Shown in pieces: positions 1 through 8,039 of a stretch of 22,390 nt of DNA. Source of the DNA: Lactifluus volemus. Taxonomy: Eukaryota; Basidiomycota; Agaricomycetes; Russulales; Russulaceae. The stretch spans positions 1-22,390 of the forward strand of contig WTXI01000482.1 in NCBI GenBank assembly GCA_022376515.1, given 5' to 3'. The notes under the pieces were generated by a model. It saw nothing but the letters and a program-made list of their open reading frames with translations, was not told where the DNA came from and did not search any database. The position numbers were made by a program, and so were the translations under genes. How positions within the stretch are numbered: position 1 is the first letter of the stretch; every line of letters begins with the position of its first letter.

Positions 1-690
1 GTAGTAAGGGTTGTAGACCAGCATCATGCCTCAAGCTGGCCAGCGCCGCCGTCCTCTTGGTCGGGTCTGCCGTTCCAGAACCCGAGGGAAGTATCGACGC
101 TGTGAGGCGTGCGTAATAGAGCTGGAGCTCGCGCGAGAGCACCTGTTTGACGAGTGCGGCCTGTTGGCCAGCGCGTTTATCGGATGCGAGGGCGCCCGAA
201 GCCGTCATCGATGGGTCGTCGCGGGGCACCGCTGGCGGGTTCTCAGGGATAAGTGGCTGCACGCCTTCGACGGCAAGCCAATGCGCGGTCCAGCGCACGC
301 TCGGGGTAGGACGAGTTTTTCTTCGCGAAGCACGCGTTCAAAGTCGACTTCCTCGTCTCGACAAGTAAACGGGGCCCACGGTAGCCATTTGGGTATGGGA
401 GCGCACGGCGAAAGACTGTGTTGGTGTATGCACTGTGACCGTAGAGAGGCTCGATGTTGAGGACACGCAGAGCGCGATCAATGTCCGCCGTAGTGAGTGT
501 TGTGCGCCGCGCGTGGCGCATGATCGCGATGCCTCCTGAGTAAGGTGAGAAGAAGATGGCATAGAGGATGACATGGCACACCTCGATGACTTGGTGAATT
601 CGATATTCTACGTCACTAGCCAGTGCGGACGCGACTTGTTCGGAAGGTGGTGATCCCAAGCGAATCTGCGCATCCTTTGACTGGGTTGAA
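1..690 (-). pseudogene. taf6: TAF6-like TFIID/SAGA subunit, frame-broken remnant (5' part; continues past left edge)
   Basis: Read on the minus strand, this encodes the N-terminal histone fold and start of the HEAT-like domain of TAF6, a TFIID histone-fold subunit that pairs with TAF9. Visible pieces, in order but in different frames, are ADSLGIT, VASALASDVEYRIHQVIE, IMRHARRTTLTTADIDRAL, RVLNIEPLYGH, VFRRALPYPNG, DEEVDFERVLREEKLVLPRA, WTAHWLAVEGVQPLIPENPP and the TAF6C start VLSRELQLYYARLTAS...ASLRHDAGLQPLL, which reaches base 1. A spliceable 46-nt intron (about 581-536) sits inside the histone fold, so this is not a processed copy. At least four one-base frame changes are needed: about 645-655, 520-524, 360-378 and 295-300. 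No credible start exon is seen; an acceptor-like CCCAG lies near 680. Family identity is certain to me. Whether it is a true pseudogene or a poorly assembled locus cannot be decided here. Confidence 0.88.
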
Positions 691-701
691 AGGGCGTTCA
701 A

Positions 702-1268
702 TTGTGGGATGGAACAGATGCGTACTTGACTGAATCAGCTTATACAAACCTGTCGATGACGTTGAAGGTTTCGTCGACTTTTGTTTGTACTCATGTTGAT
801 GAGCAACGAGCGCGGCTAAGTTGATCCGGTCCGACTATTAAGTGACCCCTCTTGTAACTGGGCGAGCATGACTATATCTTCCCGGATCAACTATATCTCT
901 GCCATTCCTTGTCACCGCTGTTCTCTCCAAGCTATTGCCTGGCCAGGTAGCTGTCGATCTGCCGTAATTCAGTTTAGGGGAGCTGCGCCGACCTCTGGTC
1001 ATGATCAAGAAACATCAACATATTCAAGGACGTCTTCCAAGGCGATACATGTCGGTGCAGCTGTCGTACACGTAGCCCTCAATCGCTAAATACCAGCTAT
1101 CAATGTCGTGCACCGCCATGGACTGCAAAGGGCCTTTGCCCGCAGGAGCAATGCTACTCGGGAATATTGATTTTGTTCACCTCTCAGGATGTTCTTTAAC
1201 GTCATCAATCCACACCCTCAGATTCAAAATACATTATCAAAGCTGGTGGTGATCTCGCAATATCACAT
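702..1268. other. Intergenic stretch, no recognisable gene
   Basis: Short open frames exist on both strands (the longest is about 73 codons on the plus strand at 868-1089). None shows a family motif, a good start context or a splice-linked extension. The stretch separates two decayed genes transcribed in opposite directions. I see no RNA gene or repeat here. Confidence 0.4.
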
Positions 1269-1877
1269 GAGTGACCAGGGCTTGCAGAATGCTGGTAGAA
1301 GATCATCGTGGGCTGTGTTGTTTTGCGCTAATCGGTGGTCTCTGCGGCCTAAGCTTGTTCGCCTAGTCTGTTTAGAGAATGTACGTATCCTGACTTCAGG
1401 TGCCCTTCCCAACTGGCTCACTGATTCGACCGTTGGCAGACGCTCTAACCTATCGTCGCTCGCATGCGAGGCATTGGTGATGAGCAAGATATTGCATCGG
1501 TACTGCAGCATATATACCCCGAGCTCACGCAGCAGCTCGCGTCACAGATGCAGCTTGGGTGCGCCGCAAATCTACACCTCCGTTTTCTATAACTGAAAGA
1601 CAATTCTAGGAACTGCACGGTTAATGTGAGCAAGAGCACATTGCTCGCAGCAAACAGCACCATGGTGTACATCAGGGGAAATGTCGTTTTTGGTCCAATG
1701 CTTCAATGTGACGAACGTGGTCTGTGCAAACAACACTGCAGCAGTCAATACGACGGACGTGGCCTTTACAGGGGTCAACGTGACGAGCAAGTCCTGTGTT
1801 TGTCTACGGAAACCAAGGGCAACGTAACTTCTTGTGCAGGTGCAGCGGGCATTGACTCGGAATCCATGCCGTAGTGA
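1269..1877 (+). pseudogene. Broken paralogue of the sequon-rich secreted protein gene at 8040-9238
   Basis: This stretch aligns by eye with the intact gene at 8040-9238, including introns. Intron 1 equivalent is 1381-1439 (GTACGT...TTGGCAG, 59 nt; intact copy 57 nt). Intron 2 equivalent is 1559-1609 (GTGCGCCGCAA...TTCTAG, 51 nt; intact copy 49 nt, starting with the same eleven bases). The exon before intron 2 can encode LTQQLASQMQLG, like LGQLVAQMQAG in the intact gene. The exon after it begins NCTVNVSKSTLLAANST, like the intact NGTANLCNNTLVAANTT. The frame is then lost between about 1660 and 1700. In the next frame the N-x-T pattern resumes (NVTNVV, NNTAAVNTTDV, VNVTSKS) before a stop near 1830. 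Exon 2 also has a stop in its best frame near 1447. The long internal repeats of the intact copy are absent. Exon 1 is weak: a hydrophobic stretch is visible but I find no certain start codon. Confidence 0.7.
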
Positions 1878-2339
1878 GTTCAAGCAGAGAATGAAAGATG
1901 CAGTGATAGGGTTCATTCACGGCCTCGATAGGAAAGACACTCTCAAAGTTGGGATGCAGATGTGAGATAGATACAAGTATCGCGGGGATGACTGAGGATG
2001 TTCCCGACCCAGCTTACCCCTGCCCATCACCGTGACTAAATATTACAACAAGATAAATCTTCAGTTCGAGTTGGGCCCCCCGGAACCCCATTCAAGCAGG
2101 CACTGTCGGGAACAGAGTCGGATGAAACTTACGCCACACAGCTACTGGGTTCCGAGTCGAGTCATGGTATTGGAACCCAATTTGGTCCGAGCACAAACTT
2201 TGAGTGACCAAGCCGGTACCATGTCGCATTCCAGATAATGTTAAGCCCATGAAAGCACGGCCTGTGACACTCGGGAATCCATAAACACGGGTCCATAACA
2301 TGGATCTTCTCATCCGAGTCGTCTTCTGTTATGAACTTT
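1878..2339. other. Stretch downstream of the decayed STAND gene, no clear feature
   Basis: On the minus strand, 2330-2170 stays open for about 50 codons (DDSDEKIHVMDPCLWIP and onward). It could be the tail of the adjacent WD40 pseudogene, since IHVMD resembles the end of a WD repeat, but I cannot establish this. The rest shows nothing I recognise. Confidence 0.25.
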
Positions 2340-4860
2340 TACCCATGAACCGCGGAAGGCTCAAAGCTTGACTCGGAGCTGTGTGCTGCCAGCCCAGCAA
2401 GAATGCCATGGATGATTGGACGCGAGAGAGTCGTCCAGTGGCAGAATCCCACATGTGAATCGTACGATCGGATGAAGTCAATGGGATGTACCGAAACCAA
2501 CAGAATTGGTCCCAAGATATGTGTCCAGTATATGGGCCCTCTACGACCTGTCCTGTTGTGACATCCCATACACGGGTCGTGTAATCCTCCGAGGCCGATG
2601 CGATACGCTATGTTGCCCGTCTGATGAGTATGCGACAGAATTGACGCGAGGAGAGGTGTGTCCCGTACACGTGAACAGGACCCTCTTCAAGTTCCGCTAA
2701 GGGATCCCACACGCGAACAGGCGGATCGTGCGATCCTCCGAGGCCGATGCAATGTGCTGTCCGTCCGGTGAGGATACAACAGGACGCCAGGATCGCCATT
2801 TCCAATGCTAGCCAATGAACTAACTGCCCAAGTTTCAAGAGAAATTCGCGAGGAGCTCCATGCCACGGCCATTTTGAAATACCAGCGAATGATTCTTCGC
2901 CAACGACAACAAATCTTTCTACTTCGCGCTGCAACCATATCAACAAAGGTGACAACGCTGATGAAGCAAGGCCTAGATTGTGATCTAATGCAAGACGTTC
3001 TAAAAGACCGTCGCCATGAATACCAGCATACAATAGAGCACGTGGAATATGCTTGGCAATTCGAGATTCTAAGTTTGATATCGCTTAGGCTATTGACGAG
3101 ATGTGAAGCTATGTGACGACTCGAGCTGGGTTTGCACTGGCAGGTGTTGAACTTGAAGTTGAGCTTAGCGAGCATTAAACCAAGGTGGGAGTCTACCAAC
3201 TGATGGCGGGCAATTCCCACGATCGGCATCAAACCTGTTCTCAGCGAACCGGGGGACGGCCGGGAGCATTTCAAGATTCCTCGGGGTCATCGATTGGGGG
3301 TATGCCGTTGTAGACTAATCAGGGAGCAGAGCTGGTTCGAAGTACCCTTCGAGAACTTCTTCATATGACTTGTCCACCTACAATCTCTCGAGTGTCCTAA
3401 CAGGCCCTGGGGGAATTTCATGCTAAAGCCAAAATTAGCAGGGCCCAAGGGCTATTTACGAACCCGCACTCGACGGCTTCCCACTGAAACAAGCGATCTG
3501 CCGCCTTTGCTAGTTCGATACGGCTAGTTTCGCATCATCCGTGTAGTCGCTCGGGGTATCGACAAATAACGCTTTTGCGGCTCGGAATACATATTCTCCG
3601 ACATTGAGGTGGCGAAAGGGTGGAACTTTCAACTCTGATGGGTGGTCGACGAGATTTTTGGGGCAAGAAATGCGTGGAATCCGATTTTGCCGATTTGCAT
3701 CTCCACTCCCATTCAATGCATCGATAACGACAAGGATTAGACGAGCCTGAGGAAGTGAGAGACTCTTGAACAGTCCGCGGAGTCAAAAAGTGTACGGTAG
3801 TCTCGGGTACCACGAAGAAACGAATGACCCTCCCGAGAGCGAGTTTGAACGTAGGATGGTGACCAGAGAGATCGCAGGCTATCAGAATTGAATTTCTCAT
3901 CAGCTTTCTAGCACAGCAACCTCGCCGTTACCTCGGCGGTTACAATTGAATGGCATCATGATGGACAAAAATTTGAAATTTGTTTCGCAGTCGAGCGAAG
4001 CTGGTACGGTAGTGTTCGACGTTTTCGTTTAACTTGAACAACGACATACCGACTTGCACATCCTCCGCATACTATCCTACAAATGTGGTACACTCGAAGA
4101 CGCTCCAGCATCTCTTCGAGGATTCTCGCCTGCCTAGACCTCGGCTTGGTGTTTCTCAAAGTGTCGGCCTCTTCTGCAAATTTAGAATGCATTATGTATC
4201 GCCTTGAGTGGTGATTGGACATTGTCGTCACGTTGAACCTGCTGTCGCAAAGTCTGGGGTCAAGGCGAATATAGAAAGATTGAATGCTTCATACACCCCG
4301 ATAAGGCAGGAATAAGCACCTCTGGAATCTTGGCAGAATCCATGCTAGAGTCTAACTTGCTCGGAAGAGTGGGAGTTAGCTCTAAGAAGGATGGGAAAAA
4401 AATGATGTTGAGCATACTGCTGCGATTGACGGTGTTGATAGCTTCAAGTTCCTCAGCGGGTCGGAGAGTGATACCTGACACCCCCGTCAGGCCGTCACTA
4501 CTGGTCGCACCGCAAGTGTGCCGGGGGTGGCAAAGCGACGGGAGACGGCGAGCACTGGCTCTACTAGTTGAAGCCACCAGATACCTCTTCAAGTTCTGAT
4601 AGACTGAATCCAAATGACGACTAGCCATAACTTTAGCTTCATCCAACCCGTGTTCAAAGAAAAACCGCAATAGGTGGCTCCGCAAGAATGCTTCCGCGAC
4701 CAGCGCGTTCGACTGACATGGCGTCCTCCGTGATATCTCAGCGCCGTGATTCTCAGAGGCGAACTTGAAGACATCCACCTTGGGCTTGGGCCTGCCATTG
4801 AGCTTTTCTTTGTCACCCTCGAATAAGTACTACTAGTACCCACGTCTTTATTAGAACAAT
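2340..4860 (-). pseudogene. Decayed NACHT-WD40 STAND (NLR-like) gene lacking its P-loop segment
   Basis: Minus-strand fragments in family order. (1) An N-terminal helical region about 4790-4240 (KVDVFKFASENHGAEIS ... KLDSSMDSAKIPEVLIPAL). (2) A helical linker 4200-3960 (TLRNTKPRSRQARILEEML; then, frame-shifted, VEHYRTSFARLRNKF). (3) NACHT pieces 3900-3660 (IACDLSGHHPTFKLALGRVI, VVIDALN). (4) The post-NACHT winged-helix part about 3520-3320 (AKAADRLFQWEAVECGFVNS). (5) The helical piece 3220-2990 (ARHQLVDSHLGLMLAKLNF, RIAKHIPRALLYAGIHGDGL). (6) WD40 repeats 2780-2340 (SPDGQHIASASEDRTIR, RVWDPLAELEEGPV, IASASEDYTTRVWDVTTGQV, SSDRTIHMWDSATG). At least half a dozen frame changes and stops are needed. 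In this family the nucleotide-binding P-loop lies between (2) and (3). Here only about 60 bp separate them and no GxxGxGKS/T is present, so it appears deleted. Intact relatives are cytoplasmic signalling ATPases implicated in nonself recognition. Region (1) is less certain than the rest. Confidence 0.82.
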
Positions 4861-5551
4861 CTCTGGTGAAACGATAGACAGGTTGGGCGGGTCGGGAACG
4901 GCCACACGGAGGGGCAATGATCAATGCATCGAATAGATGTTCCTCAGGCTAATTTACTAGTGTGTCCATGTGCACGTAATCGCGATGGCCTAGAGGCGAG
5001 TCCATACGGTGAAGGGGAAATGAAAAAGGAAAAAGGAAAAATCTTTGGTTATGAAGACGGTGTTAACGGACTTGGAATGCTGCGGCAGAGACGCCAGCTC
5101 ACTTGGTCACTCAAGCAGCCCCTTGTCGAGGCACCGTCAGGTACCATGTAACGCTATGTAATTGATCATGAAAGAATGCAGTGTCAGTTCGTGAAAATAC
5201 CAAGAGTATCATGCATAGTGAGGCGACCGTGCAGTGGCCAGTCACGCCCAATGGCCCGCATGCCCTTGCCAGTGGATAATTCCCGCCCGGGCCCGGTTTC
5301 CCACAGTACTCACCCTCCCAACTTTTTTTTTTTGAATCCGAATTTGTATTCCGCAGCGCGTGCAACGTGGCACAGAGGCGGTCGCGAATGGTATCTACGC
5401 GTTATGACTAACATGTATGGATGATGAGTGGAGGACGGCCGGAGGCCATCCGTCTGTAGTAGTGTGATTATGTTTAGGTGGTGGTCGAGTATATGTGTGT
5501 AAATAAATGCAACAGGGGTGACTCTGATGCGGAAGAAAAAGACCCTGTGCC
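4861..5551. other. Gap between STAND pseudogene and LINE fragment
   Basis: No coding signal is convincing. A purine-rich patch (about 5004-5042), a T-run (5322-5333) and a GC-rich block near 5283-5297 are visible. On the minus strand the part next to 5552 (about 5551-5420) may be 3' non-coding tail of the retrotransposon fragment. I could not identify a poly-A tail or target-site duplication. Confidence 0.3.
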
Positions 5552-5860
5552 TCAGTCTGGTTCCCAGACAGCCCGCGGTTTATTGCAGGCCCTCGTCTCC
5601 TCTAAGAACCGAAGCAGCTTTTGGACGCGCTTCTGGGTTTCGAGGAGCTGTTTGAGGCTCCAAGTGCGGCCCTTGGACATAAGATGTCGGCGGCGCGCGG
5701 CGTCGAAAATTGGGCAGTGCATGATGACATGCTCGATCGTTTGTAAAGTTTCGCCGCATTGGCATGCGATATGTTCTGGAGTGTGACGGGGGAAAAATCT
5801 TTGTGTGTACTCCCCTGTAAAGGCGTGTCCTGTGATAACGGGCACAGGACCCCGAAACAC
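5552..5860 (-). mobile_element. 5'-truncated non-LTR retrotransposon (LINE), C-terminal end of ORF2
   Basis: An open frame of about 102 codons on the minus strand ends in a stop. It carries the C-terminal signature that follows the RNase H domain of fungal LINE polyproteins: ITGHAFTGEYTQRFFP, then a Cys/His pattern CQCGETLQTIEHVIMHC (C-x-C, then H and C), then a basic helix. Reverse transcriptase and endonuclease are absent, and upstream sequence (above 5860) shows no further homology. This is the normal result of an aborted reverse transcription. The piece itself has no internal stop, so the insertion may be fairly young or too short to have been hit. Clade (Tad/I-like) is an inference from the RNase H-associated tail. 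Confidence 0.8.
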
Positions 5861-6054
5861 TTTATCTTAACAAATCGTTGTATGTACGAGACAGGATTGT
5901 ATCATCACTAGTCAGCCACAGGTTTTGGACCGACCCGGCGCCCATAAGCCCGTCTCCCTATATCTCTGTGCATCCTCCTTTCGGATTTTGCGTTCGTGAC
6001 CAGTCCCTATGCTGTGAATCCACATGAAGGGGCTGTTATCTTGCGAGTCTCCAG

Positions 6055-6810
6055 TTACCGCAGGTAGGGAAGTGATGTGTGGTGGGGGAGTAGGTGTGGG
6101 GGGGTGGGGGTAGCAGGAGGCTTGTCCAACTCTGCCGCGGGTGTGGCTTGTGAGGCCTGTCCGCTGGCTGCTTCCTTACTCACACGAACTACTTTGGAAT
6201 TGGGGCACTTGTGCTTCTTGGCAGTTTTGCGGGACTCGAACTTGCGTCCGCATGCCTCACATTGCCGCTGGCGCGTGGGAAGTTTGGCCGCTTTCGCAGC
6301 TTCCCGTTCCCTTTCACGTTTTGAGGCACGGCTTCTCTTCCGTGCAAGACGCCTCTTCTCCTTCTGGGCATTGTTGGCCTTGCGGCCGCCCTTCTTGAGT
6401 TCGAAAAAGGCCTCGTGGCCTCCTTCTCGTAGAAGCTCCAAAATATATGCAAACATTACCTTTTTCACCTTGAGGACAGGGTGAGGTACCAGCGCAACGG
6501 CGCACTTAACCAGGTGTGAATGATATGGGGGAGTGAACTCCACCCAAGAAATGTTTCCATCCTCATCCTTTTGGGCTGAGATGACGTTGGTCAAGAGGTG
6601 GGTCCTCGAGAGGAACCAGCGACGACGGAAGATGTTGTGGATGTCAAAGACCAAAAGTTCGTTGTCCACAGTAGGGGACCGTTTGATTTTAACCCCTCCC
6701 TTCTCAGCAGGTCGGTCAGGGCCACTGGAAGGTACTGGAGGGGAAGGAGTCATATGGATGTCCTGTGGGGCAGGGGAAAGGATGTTCTCAACCTCGGAGG
6801 GGGAGGACAT
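6055..6810 (-). CDS. Basic protein with a zinc-finger-like CxxC...HxC motif, function unknown
   Basis: An intronless frame of 251 codons from the ATG at 6810. I prefer this start to the upstream in-frame ATG at 6882 because it has an ACCACC context and the upstream 24 codons cross a 19-bp duplication that looks like leader. Order: Pro/Ser-rich acidic N-terminus (1-45); a compact region (about 50-130) with LLVFDIHNIFRRRWFLSRTH, a DEDGNISWVEF turn and two hydrophobic helices; a strongly basic segment of Lys/Arg/Ala repeats (about 140-185) that could be a nuclear localisation signal; then CEACGRKFESRKTAKKHKC, spaced C-x2-C-x12-H-x-C, which resembles a C2H2 finger with the last His replaced by Cys and moved close; then a Pro/Ala tail. 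I do not recognise the family. Nucleic-acid binding is a guess from the finger and charge. It could belong to a mobile element, but nothing adjacent supports that. Confidence 0.6.
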   Translation of the reverse strand: MSSPSEVENILSPAPQDIHMTPSPPVPSSGPDRPAEKGGVKIKRSPTVDNELLVFDIHNIFRRRWFLSRTHLLTNVISAQKDEDGNISWVEFTPPYHSHLVKCAVALVPHPVLKVKKVMFAYILELLREGGHEAFFELKKGGRKANNAQKEKRRLARKRSRASKREREREAAKAAKLPTRQRQCEACGRKFESRKTAKKHKCPNSKVVRVSKEAASGQASQATPAAELDKPPATPTPPHLLPHHTSLPYLR

Positions 6811-6821
6811 GGTGGTAAGAG

Positions 6822-6859
6822 TGAAAAGAAGATGGTCGTCTGAAAAGAAGATGGTCGTC
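6822..6859. repeat. 19-bp perfect tandem duplication upstream of the zinc-finger-like gene
   Basis: The 19-base unit at 6822-6840 is repeated exactly at 6841-6859, directly upstream of the preferred ATG (6810) of the minus-strand gene. On the minus strand each unit ends in a CTTCTTTTCA pyrimidine stretch. It could be a leader duplication or a duplicated splice-acceptor-like sequence. Confidence 0.9.
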
Positions 6860-6882
6860 ACCCTCCCAACGTCCGAGCACAT

Positions 6883-7247
6883 TCCAGCAATCTCTCACAG
6901 CACGGCCCCCAAATCTGAGATTCTTCTCGGTTCCGATTTTGCATTTCCAAACCTTGTTTAAGCTCGTTCTCCGGTGCTCATGGCTGGTAAGAATACTGGC
7001 ATTGAAAATGTAACAAACATGTTTGAAACCGTTCTCGCTGGGACTCGGAGGGTGTTTGAAGTCATACTCATCTCAAGAACGGAGGACTTAGCAACAAGCG
7101 TCGAACTCCCGCCTTATACTAGTACTGCATTACCTTGCCAATCAGAGTGCCTCTCTTGTACTCCCACCCGGGACGACGCTCCATAGTATTATGGGGATTC
7201 CGGAGACGTTTAAGATTTAATAATAAGGTTAGGGTATTCGAAGCGGC
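6883..7247. other. Upstream region of the zinc-finger-like gene, no other feature seen
   Basis: Probable promoter and leader of the minus-strand gene ending at 6055. There is no clear TATA element on the minus strand. A 70-codon plus-strand frame (6974-7186) has an ATG but no recognisable features, and I do not call it a gene. Confidence 0.3.
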
Positions 7248-7248
7248 G

Positions 7249-7512
7249 TCGAAGCGGCGGTAGAAGAGCACGGCTAGCGCTACGGCTGTGACCTGTGCTT
7301 GAAAGCTTGAACCTGTCAAATGGATAGTAGATGGCCGCTTCGAAGTGGCGGTAGAAGAGCACGGCTAGCGCTATGGCTGTGACCTGTGCTTGAAAGCTTG
7401 AACCTGTCAAAAGGATGGATGGCCGCTTCGAAGTGGCGGTAGAAGAGCACGGCTAGCGCTACGGCTGTGACCTGTGCTTGAGATCTTGAGAGCTTGAACC
7501 TGTCAAATGGAT
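7249..7512. repeat. Three-copy tandem repeat, 88-91 bp period
   Basis: Copies begin near 7249, 7340 and 7428. The shared word GTAGAAGAGCACGGCTAGCG recurs at spacings of 91 and 88 bp. Each copy continues through GGCTGTGACCTGTGCTTGA to GAACCTGTCAAA. Copies 2 and 3 open with CCGCTTCGAAGTGGCGG, a nearly self-complementary block around TTCGAA. The last copy carries an extra ~10-bp duplication (GATCTTGAGAGCTTGA in place of AAGCTTGA). Copies differ by only a few substitutions, so the array is recent. It lies about 530 bp upstream of the secreted gene's start codon. Confidence 0.95.
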
Positions 7513-7891
7513 GGATACATCAATCTGCCATCAATTTTTTTTTCACCAATGTCAGCTCCAAGGAATATCTCCCATTAGCTTAAATACAGATGTTCCAGTA
7601 CATAGAGCTCGAAAAGTACCGTACTCGTTGCCTTCGTTATGGTCACGTAGTGGCCGCTGTGTCCGACTTGCCCGACGCTTGTCTCCCAGTCGGGTTCAGA
7701 TGGCGACTCAGACGCACGTGATGAAACTGATCGTCCTGTGCCCCCTGTTACCAACGCAAAGCCGCTGGTTTAGCGCCTTCTGAAAATTTGATGTTTTCAG
7801 CTACCCCTCGTTTCCACTGTCTTCGGGGTCGTGATGCGATCTCTTTATCCATGCGAGTTTCGGCTAGCTCGCGAATCAAGACCAAACCCAG

Positions 7892-7899
7892 TATTTAAA
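7892..7899 (+). promoter_or_regulatory. TATA-like element (TATTTAAA) for the secreted sequon-rich gene
   Basis: TATTTAAA lies about 140 bp upstream of the ATG at 8040. It is followed by a pyrimidine-rich leader with several CTTTTT/TTCTTC runs, as is common in fungal core promoters. The rest of 7513-8039 shows no gene. Confidence 0.5.
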
Positions 7900-8039
7900 G
7901 CGGTCTGAGATGGAGCATAGTCACTTCATCATTCTTTCTTCTCGGGGCAGGTCTCCTCCAAACACTTTTACTTTTTACTTTCAGTTTTTTCGGTCCCTTC
8001 TTCTCAAATTTCTTCATCTGGTCCGTTGCATTGCTGGTC

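Noticed and set aside
2805..3116. A 103-codon plus-strand frame with helical composition
   Set aside because: It lies antisense to identifiable NACHT-WD40 pseudogene segments (ARHQLVDSHLGLMLAKLNF, RIAKHIPRALLYAG), so the minus strand is the real one.
6077..6961. Several plus-strand frames of 80-142 codons over the zinc-finger-like gene
   Set aside because: They are reverse-strand shadows of the 251-codon minus-strand gene and show no motifs of their own.
7119..7410. Two minus-strand frames with the shared peptide MTGSSFQAQVTA
   Set aside because: The similarity arises from the 88-91 bp tandem repeat being translated twice. There is no start context or conserved extension outside the repeat.
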